From assembly GCA_020639295.1 (NCBI GenBank), contig JACKGY010000026.1, positions 1-14,238 on the forward strand: a stretch of DNA of 14,238 nucleotides, given 5' to 3'. Both the position numbers and the translations under genes were made by a program. Shown here piece by piece: positions 6,231 through 13,889 of the stretch. The notes beneath the pieces were generated by a model that saw only the letters and a program-made list of their open reading frames with translations, was not told the DNA's origin and did no database searches. Position 1 is the first letter of the stretch. Each line of letters opens with the position of its first letter. Source of the DNA: Planctomycetota bacterium (GTDB lineage Bacteria; Planctomycetota; GCA-002687715; DRQF01).

Positions 6231-8725
6231 AGTCCCCTCGCGACCGCCTGGCGACGCTCGTCCTCCTCGGCCTGGTCGTCCTGCCCTGGATCAACTCCTT
6301 CGGTGGCGTCTTCGTCTTCGACGACGATCGCGTGATCGTCAACGGCGAGACCATCGGCAGCGTCCTGCCCCTCGGTCGCTTCTGGGCGACGAAGCGTCCG
6401 CTGGTGGAGCTCTCGCTGGCCCTCAACCATGCCATCTCGGGCTTCGAGACCTGGAGCTACCACCTCGTCAACCTGCTGATCCACCTCGGCTGCGTCCTGC
6501 TCCTGTGCGCGCTCCTGCGCCGCCTGCTCGAACTGCAGCCACGACGACCGGCCTGGCTGCCCGAACCGGCCGCCTTCTCCTTCGCCCTGGCCCTGCTCTG
6601 GGGCGTCCATCCGGTCCAGACCGAGACCGTCACCTATCTGGCTCAGCGGGCCGAATCGCTGATGACCCTGGGCTACCTGGCCACGCTGCTGTTCTGGCTG
6701 CGGGCCCGGTCGAGCGCGCGGCCCTGGCCCTTCCTCATCGGGGCCCTGGCGGCGGCCTGGTTCGCGATGTGGTCCAAGCAGGTCGCGGTCACCCTGCCGG
6801 CGGCGATCCTGCTGATCGAGCTCTGCCTGCGCGGTCAGCCCGCCGTCACCGGGCTGAAGGTCCGCGCCGTCGGCCTCGTTCTGGTCGCCAGCGCGCTCGG
6901 TCAGACCCTGCTGAGCGGTCTGCTCGTCGGCGCGACCCGCGGCGTGCACGGCGGTCGGGCGGCGGTCGGCTTCACCCTCGAGCAGATCGGTCCCCTCGAC
7001 TACCTGCTCAGCCAGACCCGGGCCATCTGGGCCTACCTCGGTCTGGTGGTGGCGCCGGTCGGGCTCTGCCTCGATCACGGTTGGACCGTCACGCGGAGCT
7101 TCGGCGCGGTCGTCCTGCCCGGCCTCGGCGTCCTCGGCCTGCTCGCGGCGGTCGTCTGGGCGCTGATCCGCCGGCCCTTCCTCGGCCTGGCCGGAGCCTT
7201 CTTCTTCCTGGTCCTGGCGCCGACCTCGAGCTTCGTCCCGATCCGCGACCTCTTCGTCGAGCACCGCATCTACCTGGCGATGATCGGGCCGCTCGTCCTG
7301 CTCGGTCTCCTCGTCTGTCGGTTCATCCCCGGGCCGGGAGCGCGCCGCCTGGCCCTCGGCCTCGCCTTCGTCGTCCTGGCCACGCTGACCGTGATCCGCA
7401 ACCAGGACTATCACGACGTCCGCGGCATGTGGGAGGACGTGGTGGCCAAGGCGCCGGAGAACCCGCGCGGCCACTACAGCCTCGGCGTGCTCGACGCGCG
7501 CGCCGGCAACGCGGCAAGCAGCGCGCGGGAGGCCCAGCGCGACCACGAGAGCGCGATCCGCCGGGCGCGGCGGGCCCTCGAACTCGATCCCGAGCACCTG
7601 CTCTCCTGGGTCCTGATCTCGAGTTCGGAGATCGCGCTCGGCCGCTTCGAGGCCGCCGAGGAGGCGGCCCGGCGGGCGATCGCGATCGACGACGACGTGC
7701 CCATCGCCTACACCAACCTGGGTGACGCGCTCGATCGCCAGGGACGCATCCCCGAGGCGATCGAGGCCCATCGCAAGGCGATCCGGGCCAAGAAGAAGTT
7801 CCCCTCGCCCCACGTCGACCTGGCCGAACTCCTGATCCGCACCGGTGAGCTCGACGAGGCCGAGTCCCGCCTCGACTTCGCCAAGGAACGTGGCGCCGAG
7901 GCGCTCGCTCCCTATTGGCAGGCACGAGGCGTCCTGGCCCGCCGCCGTGGCCGTTACGACGAGGCGATCACCGCCTACCGACGGGCCCTCGCGATCGCGC
8001 CCGGGATGGAGGACGCCCGCCGCAACCTGGCGATCGCCCTGCTCGCGGTCGGACGTTACCCGGAGGCCGTCGACGAGGTCGGCCGGGTCGTCGCCGCCAA
8101 TCCGGGGGTGCTGAAGAGCTGGCTCCTGTTCGGCACGGCCCTCGGCCTCGCCGGCGACTTCCCGGGCGCGGTCAAGGCCCTCGAGCGCGCGGCCCTGCTC
8201 TTCGCCGGGCAGAGTCCCGGCAACAGCTTCCCGGCCGCCGCCCAGCTCGATCTGGCCCGGGCGCGGCTGGCGGCGCTCGATCGTCACGAGGCGGCCCTGC
8301 GCGACGCGGGGGCCGGCCTCGGGGCTGGCGAACTGGCGCTCCAGGCCGAGATCGCCCTCGCTCGTGGCGAGCGGGCCGAGGCTCTCGCCCTCGGCCGGCG
8401 AGCCCTGGCGGTCGAGCCCACGCTGGCGGACGACCTCGAGCGTTCGCTGGTCTATCGCCTGGCGCGGGCGGCCTTCGAACTGGCGGCGGAAGGGCGGAAC
8501 GAACGCCTGGTGGAGGGACTCGAGCTGCTCGGCGCCGATCTCGACCGCCGCGCGGCGCAGATCGCGAGCGGCGGGGTTGCCGCCGAGGCGGCGCGGCAGG
8601 CCCTGGGGATCTGGCGCGCCGACGCCGCCCTCGCCCCGCTCTGGACCGAGGGGTCGTCGGGCCCGGACGAGGCACGCCGGCAGGCCCTGGTCGGGCGCAT
8701 CGACGCGCTGCTCGGCCGCCGTTGA
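6218..8725 (+). CDS. TMTC-like GT-C membrane glycosyltransferase with C-terminal TPR repeats
   Basis: The N-terminal half (about 1-395) is a polytopic membrane domain, the rest soluble tetratricopeptide repeats. After the first helix the loop carries VFDDDRVI (33-40), where paired acidic residues resemble the catalytic loop of GT-C enzymes, then KRPL (59-62), HPVQTETVTYLAQRAE (131-146), SKQVAVTLP (186-194) and APTSSFVPIRDLFVEHRIYL (334-353). These blocks resemble the TMTC O-mannosyltransferase group and its many bacterial relatives. From about 415 to 665 there are at least six TPR-like repeats, such as AYTNLGDALDRQGRIPEAIE (497-516) and GRYDEAITAYRRALAIAP (578-595), and more degenerate helical repeats continue to the end. 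The likely role is transfer of a sugar from a lipid-linked donor to a protein or lipid acceptor, with the TPRs binding a partner. It starts inside the DUF2304 gene. The donor and acceptor are unknown. Confidence 0.82.
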   Translation: MLGLKSPRDRLATLVLLGLVVLPWINSFGGVFVFDDDRVIVNGETIGSVLPLGRFWATKRPLVELSLALNHAISGFETWSYHLVNLLIHLGCVLLLCALLRRLLELQPRRPAWLPEPAAFSFALALLWGVHPVQTETVTYLAQRAESLMTLGYLATLLFWLRARSSARPWPFLIGALAAAWFAMWSKQVAVTLPAAILLIELCLRGQPAVTGLKVRAVGLVLVASALGQTLLSGLLVGATRGVHGGRAAVGFTLEQIGPLDYLLSQTRAIWAYLGLVVAPVGLCLDHGWTVTRSFGAVVLPGLGVLGLLAAVVWALIRRPFLGLAGAFFFLVLAPTSSFVPIRDLFVEHRIYLAMIGPLVLLGLLVCRFIPGPGARRLALGLAFVVLATLTVIRNQDYHDVRGMWEDVVAKAPENPRGHYSLGVLDARAGNAASSAREAQRDHESAIRRARRALELDPEHLLSWVLISSSEIALGRFEAAEEAARRAIAIDDDVPIAYTNLGDALDRQGRIPEAIEAHRKAIRAKKKFPSPHVDLAELLIRTGELDEAESRLDFAKERGAEALAPYWQARGVLARRRGRYDEAITAYRRALAIAPGMEDARRNLAIALLAVGRYPEAVDEVGRVVAANPGVLKSWLLFGTALGLAGDFPGAVKALERAALLFAGQSPGNSFPAAAQLDLARARLAALDRHEAALRDAGAGLGAGELALQAEIALARGERAEALALGRRALAVEPTLADDLERSLVYRLARAAFELAAEGRNERLVEGLELLGADLDRRAAQIASGGVAAEAARQALGIWRADAALAPLWTEGSSGPDEARRQALVGRIDALLGRR

Positions 8726-8732
8726 GCGGCCG
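8713..8732. terminator. Hairpin at the convergent gene junction
   Basis: CGGCCGC (8713-8719) pairs perfectly with GCGGCCG (8726-8732) around a 6-base loop that contains the TGA stop of the GT-C/TPR gene. It lies 6 bases beyond the stop of the opposing gene. There is no T-tract on either strand, so it may act as a weak bidirectional terminator or a 3' stabilising structure rather than a classical intrinsic terminator. Confidence 0.35.
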
Positions 8733-8738
8733 GGTCCA

Positions 8739-10889
8739 TCAGGAGTCGGGGTCGAGTTCGACCAGCTTCCAGGTCGGCTGCTCCGGGTCCTGGAACAGCT
8801 GCCGGCGGCCGTCGCGGACCTTGACGTGGTCCGGATACCACTTCGGGTTGCCCTGGAGCAGGTAGAAGCGGATGCCGTAATCCTTGAGCAGACGGCTCCG
8901 GGTCGGCCAGTCGAGCCTTTCGTTGATCATCATCTGGTTGATGCCGCGCAGGTAGGACAGGGCGGGCACGCCCGAACTCGACCGGAGCGGCGCCAGGATG
9001 TGCAGATCGCGCAGCATCACCGCCTCCATCGCCCGGGTGTCGCGGCAGAGGATGGTCTCGCCCTCGGGGATCGTCTCCGCGAGGAAGAAGCGATTGCGGC
9101 GCAGGGCGGCCAGCTCGTAGCCGCGGACCTCCTCCGATTCGTTGGCGTAGCTCCAGAACCAGCTCCAGTTCTGGTCGGCCTTCTTGAAGCTGAGGTCGAG
9201 CGGCAGGTAGCCCACCGTCGCCTGACCCGAATAGGCGAAGGCGCCGGGCAGGATCGCCACCGTGATCAAGGTGCAGAGCGCCCGGGTCCAGGGATGGGGC
9301 CAGTGGTAGGGCGGCTCGGTGCGGTACTTCTTGAAGGGCAGGCGGATGAGCAGCCACCACAGACCCGAGACCGCGAGCAGGGCCAGGAGCAGCCCCACGA
9401 GGATCGCCTTGGCGCTGTAGGCCATGAACAGGAACAGCAACGCGGCGAAGACGACCTTGGCCCGGGACTCGACCAGCTTGTCGAGCCACCAGCCGAGCGC
9501 GCCGACCGCCAGGGCGGGGAAGAGCACCGGGAAGGCGGCGGTCTCGAGGCGGAGGATGATCCAGCGGGCATCCACCAGCCAGAGCAGGAAGGTGCAGAGC
9601 GGCGGGATGTAGAGGAAGGCGGCGCAGGAGGCGAGGATGCAGCAGGCGAGGAGTACCTGGCGACGCCGCGCGCTGATCAGGCCGAGCACCAGTCCGCCGC
9701 CGAGCAACCAGTAGCGGAAGCCGCGACCGCCACCCCAGCCGCGGCTGGGGTCCTTCATGATCCAGTCGACCTCGAAGCCGGCGACCTCGTTGATCGTGTA
9801 GAACTTGGCGTTGTCCGCGTCCTTGCCGACCAGCAGGTTGCGCGCCCGCGAGCTGACCTGGACCGCGTTCGGGTCGGCGTCGCGTTGGATCTTGAGCGCC
9901 AGCGTCTCGCGCTCGGTCTTGACCTCGTCGTACTTGGAGATCGCGGGCCAGATCAGGGCCACCAGCACGGCGATGCCGACGGCGACCCAGGGCGTGGGGT
10001 TGCGTCGCTTGATCAGGAACTGCCAGGCGGCGAAGCCGAGGAGCGCCGGGCCCACGAGCGCGGCGGTGAAGACGGCATACATGCCGTGGAACTGGGCGAT
10101 CACCAGGCAGACCAGTCCGAGCTGCAGCGCCTGCTTCCGGGTCGGCCGACCGGCCAGGGTCTGGATCAGGAGACCGGCGACGATCGGGATCAGGAAGAAG
10201 GGCGCCAGCTTGTTCGGATAGGTCATGAAGTCGATGCGCCCCTGGTCGGCCAGGAAGAAGAGCGCGGCGAGCCAGCTGGTCCAGCCCAGGGGGAAGATCC
10301 GGTAGGCGAGGAAGGCGATGCCACCCGCCACCAGCAGGTTGGCGAAGGGCAGGAAGGCGAACCACACGCCCATCTGGTCGGTGCCGCAGAGCTGGGCGGC
10401 CGAGGCCATCAGGGCATGGAAGAGGTTGGTGTGGTAGATGCCGTAGAAATGGTCGCCCTTCACGAAGGGGTCGACGTTGGTGAGACCGTGGTCGAGGAAC
10501 TGCCGGATGCGGGCCATGTGGATCAGGGCGTCGGCGCCCAGCTTCGAGCCGATCCGGGCGTCGGCCCAGAGCACCGCGCCGAGCAGGACGACCTCGGCCA
10601 CCAGGAGACCCTTCACCAGGGGGATCAGGTCGTCGCCCGCGCGGTTGCGGACGAGGTCCTGGATGCCCCAGAGCACGAACAGGATCGTGGCCGCGGAGAG
10701 CACCCAGACCGGGAAGCCGAACAGGAAGCCCAGGATCGAGACCGGAGACAGCAGGGCGAGGCTGGCGACGAAGGACAGCGAGATGGTCGCCAGCGGGCCG
10801 GCGTCGATCAGGCTGCGATCCCAGCGGCGGAGGACCGCGAAACCCGGGATGAGCAGGGCGATCCAGTAGAGCAGGGAAAGAAGGTGCAT
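8739..10889 (-). CDS. Large polytopic membrane protein, probable GT-C type glycosyltransferase
   Basis: This 716-residue protein has more than ten hydrophobic segments up to about residue 590, followed by a soluble C-terminal domain. The first large loop has GADALIHMARIRQFLDHG (118-135) followed by DHFYGIYHTNLFHAL (146-160); an acidic residue followed by a histidine after the first helices is typical of GT-C enzymes that use lipid-linked sugars. The C-terminus includes PEGETILCRDTR and RSRLLKDYGIRFYLLQGNPK, resembling the C-terminal domain seen in many uncharacterised bacterial GT-C proteins. I cannot assign a named family. The frame extends to an ATG at 10973, but the start at 10889 gives a hydrophobic N-terminus (MHLLSLLYWIALLIPG) and leaves room for a promoter. 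The gene is convergent with the GT-C/TPR gene and divergent from the phosphopantetheinyl transferase gene. Confidence 0.75.
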   Translation of the reverse strand: MHLLSLLYWIALLIPGFAVLRRWDRSLIDAGPLATISLSFVASLALLSPVSILGFLFGFPVWVLSAATILFVLWGIQDLVRNRAGDDLIPLVKGLLVAEVVLLGAVLWADARIGSKLGADALIHMARIRQFLDHGLTNVDPFVKGDHFYGIYHTNLFHALMASAAQLCGTDQMGVWFAFLPFANLLVAGGIAFLAYRIFPLGWTSWLAALFFLADQGRIDFMTYPNKLAPFFLIPIVAGLLIQTLAGRPTRKQALQLGLVCLVIAQFHGMYAVFTAALVGPALLGFAAWQFLIKRRNPTPWVAVGIAVLVALIWPAISKYDEVKTERETLALKIQRDADPNAVQVSSRARNLLVGKDADNAKFYTINEVAGFEVDWIMKDPSRGWGGGRGFRYWLLGGGLVLGLISARRRQVLLACCILASCAAFLYIPPLCTFLLWLVDARWIILRLETAAFPVLFPALAVGALGWWLDKLVESRAKVVFAALLFLFMAYSAKAILVGLLLALLAVSGLWWLLIRLPFKKYRTEPPYHWPHPWTRALCTLITVAILPGAFAYSGQATVGYLPLDLSFKKADQNWSWFWSYANESEEVRGYELAALRRNRFFLAETIPEGETILCRDTRAMEAVMLRDLHILAPLRSSSGVPALSYLRGINQMMINERLDWPTRSRLLKDYGIRFYLLQGNPKWYPDHVKVRDGRRQLFQDPEQPTWKLVELDPDS

Positions 10890-11077
10890 CGGGAGTCCCG
10901 GAGCTTCGCGGACTGGCGGAACGCGGCCGGACCGGATGGCTCCGACGGCGGCAACGGCGGGACAGGTTAGCATTTGCCCCCAGTCAGAAAAGCGAAAGGG
11001 CCTTTGCCGGGAACCGGGAGCCGGGTCGACGGGGACGTGATAGTCTCGGTCGCGACCGGGATGCCTTGGAACGGACC
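10890..11077. promoter_or_regulatory. Divergent promoter region, GT-C gene / phosphopantetheinyl transferase
   Basis: These 188 bases separate two divergent starts and contain no gene. On the minus strand a TAACCT hexamer near 10965-10970 is a possible -10 for the GT-C gene. On the plus strand TAGTCTCG at 11041-11048, preceded by GTGA, resembles the TATCCTCG motif seen upstream of two other units. The segment near 10976-11005 is less GC-rich than its surroundings. No clear -35 elements are visible. Confidence 0.35.
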
Positions 11078-11788
11078 ATGACCGAGAACCCCCGACCCGA
11101 ACCGGATGCGACCAGGACGATCCTGGTCCGGCGCGCCCGGCTGGACCTGCTGCCGGCGTCGGACACCGATCTCTCGCCCGACGAGCGTACCCGCGCCGCG
11201 CGCCTGCTCGATCCGGGGCGGCGCCGTCGATTCATCGCCGCGCGGGCCTTCCTGCGCCGGGAGCTGGCGGCCTATCTGGGGGAAGGCCGGTCGCCGGCGT
11301 CGCTCCGTTTCGCCTACGGCCCCCTCGGCAAGCCCGAACTGGTGGCGGGCGGGGCCGCCTTCAATCTCGCCCACTCCGACGACCTGGTCGCCCTCGCGCT
11401 CGCTCGCGGCGGTCGGCTCGGCATCGACCTGGAGGTCGACCGGCGGCGTCACGACCTGGCCGCGCTCGCGCGCCGCTTCCTCGGCGTCGAGGAGCGGGCC
11501 CAGCTCGCCGACCTCGATCCGGACGACCACGACCGGGCGGTGCTGCGGATCTGGACCCGCAAGGAGGCGGTCCTGAAGGCCCTCGGTTCCGGCGTCTTCG
11601 CCGGCTTCGACCTCTTCGCCGTGTCGGCCTCGTCGCCGCCGCGGTTCCTCCGCCGCCCGGAGGATCCCGCCTGGGCCGGTCTGCTCCTCGACGAGCTGCC
11701 CCAACCGGGCGGGGTCCTGAGCCTCTGTCATGACGCGCCGGCAGCGATCCGACTCGAGGACGTCGGTCCCGAATCGAGACAGGTGTAG
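11078..11788 (+). CDS. 4'-phosphopantetheinyl transferase, Sfp/Gsp type
   Basis: This enzyme transfers the phosphopantetheine arm of coenzyme A to a conserved serine of carrier proteins, activating fatty acid, polyketide or nonribosomal peptide synthases. The 236-residue length and motifs fit the two-lobed Sfp type: RRFIAARAFLRREL (50-63), YGPLGKPEL (80-88), FNLAHSDDLVALAL (95-108), LGIDLEV (114-120) with Mg-binding D117 and E119, FLGVEE (134-139), and WTRKEAVLKALG (159-170) with E163 and K167. The ATG at 11078 is chosen over an in-frame TTG at 11066, because GGA sits 7 bases upstream and the extra residues add nothing. No carrier protein or synthase gene lies in the window, so the partner is elsewhere. 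It could serve primary fatty acid synthesis or a secondary-metabolite pathway. All metal and CoA-binding motifs look intact. Confidence 0.92.
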   Translation: MTENPRPEPDATRTILVRRARLDLLPASDTDLSPDERTRAARLLDPGRRRRFIAARAFLRRELAAYLGEGRSPASLRFAYGPLGKPELVAGGAAFNLAHSDDLVALALARGGRLGIDLEVDRRRHDLAALARRFLGVEERAQLADLDPDDHDRAVLRIWTRKEAVLKALGSGVFAGFDLFAVSASSPPRFLRRPEDPAWAGLLLDELPQPGGVLSLCHDAPAAIRLEDVGPESRQV

Positions 11789-11926
11789 TTGCGTAAGTCC
11801 CTGCGCAGAAACGCCGAGGAACCTGCGTAGAACCATCCTAGGGTATTTGCCCCAGGGCCCGTTTGCTCCTTACCTCCTGCGACACATTGGCCGAACAGGG
11901 AGCATCAGGCACTCAGGGAGGTGGAC
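11789..11926 (+). promoter_or_regulatory. Leader of the response regulator gene with spaced direct repeats
   Basis: CCTGCGCAGAA (11800-11810) and CCTGCGTAGAA (11822-11832) differ at one base and are exactly 22 bases apart, about two helical turns. The first contains the palindrome CTGCGCAG. This is a plausible operator for an unknown dimeric regulator. A stem-loop follows at 11837-11856 (CCTAGGG/CCCCAGG, one mismatch, loop TATTTG) that may end the upstream gene. The GGGAGG ribosome-binding site at 11916-11921 is strong. Confidence 0.35.
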
Positions 11927-12301
11927 ATGAAACCCCGCATCCTCATCGTCGATGACGAGGCCCTCGTCAGGGGGGTCTTCAGCCGCCGGCTCTTGCGCGA
12001 AGGCGACTTCGAATGCGACGAGGCCGCCAACGGCCGCCAGGCGGTCGAGCTGGCGAAGCAGAACCATTACGACCTGGTCATCACCGACATCGTCATGCCG
12101 GATGAGGATGGCATCGAGCTGATCAACTGGTACCGCCACGAATCGCCGGAGACCCCGATCTTCGCGGTCAGCGCGGCGCCCAACGACCTCTTCCTGCGCA
12201 CCGCGCTGAAGCTCGGTGCCCAGCGCAGCTTCCTCAAGCCCTTCCCGCTCGACGACCTGGTCGAGGCCGTTCGCGAGATCCTCGGCGTCAATCAGGGCTG
12301 A
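11927..12301 (+). CDS. Stand-alone response regulator receiver domain protein
   Basis: This 124-residue protein is a complete CheY-like receiver domain with no output domain. The acidic pocket is D9/D10 in ILIVDDEA, the phosphoacceptor is D54 in LVITDIVMPDEDG, the switch residue is S82 in FAVSAA and the invariant lysine is K104 in SFLKPFPLDDL. All residues needed for phosphorylation are present. The start is ATG at 11927; a GTG at 11921 lies inside the strong GGGAGG ribosome-binding site and is unlikely. Such proteins pass on phosphoryl groups or act on partner proteins by contact. No histidine kinase is encoded nearby, so the cognate partner and process are unknown. It is separated by 138 bases from the upstream gene and probably has its own promoter. 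Confidence 0.93.
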   Translation: MKPRILIVDDEALVRGVFSRRLLREGDFECDEAANGRQAVELAKQNHYDLVITDIVMPDEDGIELINWYRHESPETPIFAVSAAPNDLFLRTALKLGAQRSFLKPFPLDDLVEAVREILGVNQG

Positions 12302-12337
12302 TCGACCGCCGTCGTTCCCGCGCCGGCCGGCAGGGTG

Positions 12338-12345
12338 TATCCTCG
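12338..12345 (+). promoter_or_regulatory. Candidate -10 element TATCCTCG
   Basis: The octamer is identical to that at 5710-5717. It stands 26 bases before an in-frame GTG (12364) and 41 before the preferred GTG (12379) of the M28 peptidase gene. A weak TTCCCG lies 17 bases upstream in the -35 position. Its recurrence in intergenic DNA supports, but does not prove, a promoter role. Confidence 0.3.
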
Positions 12346-12378
12346 CCCGACGCATTCCGTCCAGTGAGGGTCGCCGTC

Positions 12379-13704
12379 GTGTTCCGTATCCAGACCATCG
12401 TCCTGATCGTCCTGTCTCTCGCGGCCGGGAGCCGCTGCCAACAGTCGGCTCCGGCGCCGAAGCTGGTCGCCGATCGCGCCCAGCTGGCCGAGGTCCTCCG
12501 CTACCTGGCCGCCGATGAACTCGAGGGCCGCGACACGCCCAGCGCGGGGCTCGAGACGGCGATCGACTGGTCGATCGAGCGCCTGCGCGATCGGGGCATC
12601 CAGCCGGGGATCGGCGACTCCTACGAGTTCCACTACGAGCTGCCGGGCTGGACCCTGGCCGCCGCCGACTGCCGCCTCGCGATCACCGTCGGTGGCAAGA
12701 GCCGGGAGCTCGAACCCGGTCGCGAATTCCGCCTGCTCGAATGCGGGGCCGCCTACGACTGCGATGCCGAGACCGCGGCCCGCCTCGGCGAGGCCGAGGC
12801 CCTCGGGCGTGGTCTGTCCAGCCGGTCCCGGTTGGAGCGGCCCGTGCTCGTGTCCGTGACCGAGAAGAGCAAGCTCTGGCAGCGCGGGGAGACCCTGCGC
12901 GGTCTCGAACGCGGCCACGACCGGGGCGCGCCGGTCCTCCTGGTGCGCGAGGACCTCCTGCCGCGTGAGAAGGTGATGGTCCGCATCGCCATTCCCGAAG
13001 CCAAGCACAGCAAGGTGTCGCTGCGCAACGTCGTCGGCCTACTTAAGGGCAGCTCCCGGCCGGACGAGTACGTCATGCTCAGCGCCCACATCGATCACAT
13101 CGGCGTCGGCCTGCCGCGCGGCCGCGACAAGAACGATCGCATCTACAACGGCGCCAACGACGACGCCTCCGGCTGCGCCGCCGTCCTCGAACTGGCCCGG
13201 CTCTACGGCGGTCTCGAGCCGGGGAAGCGCCCGGCGCGGAGCCTGCTCTTCGTGCTCTTCAGCGCCGAGGAGAAGGGGCTTCGTGGTTCCGAGGCGATGG
13301 CCTCGGCCTCACCCTGGCCGCTCGATCGGCTGGTCGCCCAGCTCAACATCGAGATGCTCGGTCGACCGGAGAAGGGCAAGAGCGGCGCCTGCTGGGTGAC
13401 CGGCCGCGAGCAGTCCGACTTCGAGGAGATCCTGGGCCCCGCCCTGAAGCGCGCCGGGGTCGAGCTGGGCCGCTTCGAGCAGGAGGCCATGCTCTACCGG
13501 GCCTCGGACAACTGGCCCTACGCGCGCCGTGGCGTGGTGGCGCATTCGATCTCGGCCAGCGGCCTCCGCGGCATCGACTATCACGAGACCTCGGACGAGT
13601 TCGAGCGCATCGAACTCGACCACATGACCCGCATCGTCACCGGCATCGCCGCCGGGGCCTGGGATTTCGCTGACCGGGAGGAGGCGCCGAAGCAGCGCCG
13701 CTGA
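12379..13704 (+). CDS. Secreted M28 family zinc peptidase
   Basis: This 441-residue protein is an M28 (aminopeptidase Y/S-like) di-zinc exopeptidase. Residues 1-20 form a signal peptide (MFRIQTIVLIVLSLAAGSRC); the cysteine is preceded by arginine, so a lipobox is unlikely and export to the periplasm or outside is expected. Residues about 120-215 interrupt the catalytic fold and may be a protease-associated-like insert (HDRGAPVLLVRE at 180-191). Metal ligands and catalytic residues are H237 in LSAHIDHIG, D261 in NGANDDASG, E297/E298 in SAEEKG, E325 in LNIEMLG and H402 in DYHETSDE. E325 stands where many family members have aspartate. The start at 12379 is favoured by TGAGGG 8 bases upstream; an in-frame GTG at 12364 lacks such a site. 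The gene appears monocistronic. Natural substrates cannot be inferred. Confidence 0.9.
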   Translation: MFRIQTIVLIVLSLAAGSRCQQSAPAPKLVADRAQLAEVLRYLAADELEGRDTPSAGLETAIDWSIERLRDRGIQPGIGDSYEFHYELPGWTLAAADCRLAITVGGKSRELEPGREFRLLECGAAYDCDAETAARLGEAEALGRGLSSRSRLERPVLVSVTEKSKLWQRGETLRGLERGHDRGAPVLLVREDLLPREKVMVRIAIPEAKHSKVSLRNVVGLLKGSSRPDEYVMLSAHIDHIGVGLPRGRDKNDRIYNGANDDASGCAAVLELARLYGGLEPGKRPARSLLFVLFSAEEKGLRGSEAMASASPWPLDRLVAQLNIEMLGRPEKGKSGACWVTGREQSDFEEILGPALKRAGVELGRFEQEAMLYRASDNWPYARRGVVAHSISASGLRGIDYHETSDEFERIELDHMTRIVTGIAAGAWDFADREEAPKQRR

Positions 13705-13742
13705 GCCTCCAGGCCGCTCGGAGCACCCCCTCCCTGAGGACC

Positions 13743-13760
13743 GCGGAGCGCCTGCTCCGC
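13743..13760 (+). terminator. Hairpin downstream of the M28 peptidase gene
   Basis: GCGGAGC (13743-13749) pairs perfectly with GCTCCGC (13754-13760) around a GCCT loop, 39 bases after the stop. There is no T-tract, so this may be a processing or stability hairpin, or part of a factor-dependent end. Repeat copy B forms a second hairpin 33 bases further on. Confidence 0.35.
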
Positions 13761-13792
13761 ACCTTTCCGGCAAGCTCCCGGGAGAAACGCAG

Positions 13793-13818
13793 TGCGCAGC
13801 CGGCGCTGCGCGGTCCGG
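13793..13818. repeat. 26-bp palindromic repeat, copy B
   Basis: This is identical over 26 bases to 36-61, including the 7-bp stem GCGCAGC/GCTGCGC with a CGGC loop. It lies between the M28 peptidase gene and the terminator of the convergent EF-hand gene. It is immediately followed by a small GTCCG-GAGT-CGGAC palindrome absent from copy A. Both copies sit in intergenic DNA, consistent with a REP-like dispersed hairpin family. Confidence 0.7.
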
Positions 13819-13827
13819 AGTCGGACC

Positions 13828-13860
13828 AAAAAACGCGGCGCCGGTCGAGCCGGCGCCGCG
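13828..13860 (-). terminator. Rho-independent terminator of the EF-hand gene
   Basis: CGCGGCGCCGG (13834-13844) and CCGGCGCCGCG (13850-13860) form a perfect 11-bp stem with a 5-base loop. Read on the minus strand the hairpin is followed directly by six T residues (13828-13833). It lies 29 bases beyond the stop of the EF-hand gene, a textbook intrinsic terminator for that gene. Confidence 0.88.
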
Positions 13861-13889
13861 TCCATCATCATCAGAGCGGGAGAGGGCGA

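Noticed and set aside
6209..8287. A 692-codon minus-strand frame opposite the GT-C/TPR gene
   Set aside because: It is Glu/Gln/Asp/Gly-rich low complexity that arises from the TPR gene's codon pattern.
8364..10970. An 868-codon plus-strand frame opposite the GT-C-like gene
   Set aside because: It is antisense composition from a GC-rich gene with no recognisable domain. The minus strand shows coherent membrane helices and a normal C-terminal domain.
11888..11906. A sigma-54 promoter before the response regulator gene (TTGGCC...GAGCAT)
   Set aside because: The GG and GC dinucleotides are 11 rather than 10 bases apart, and the -12 half does not match.
12396..12440. A lipoprotein signal for the M28 peptidase
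   Set aside because: The cysteine at residue 20 is preceded by Ser-Arg, which does not satisfy the lipobox; an ordinary signal peptide is more likely.
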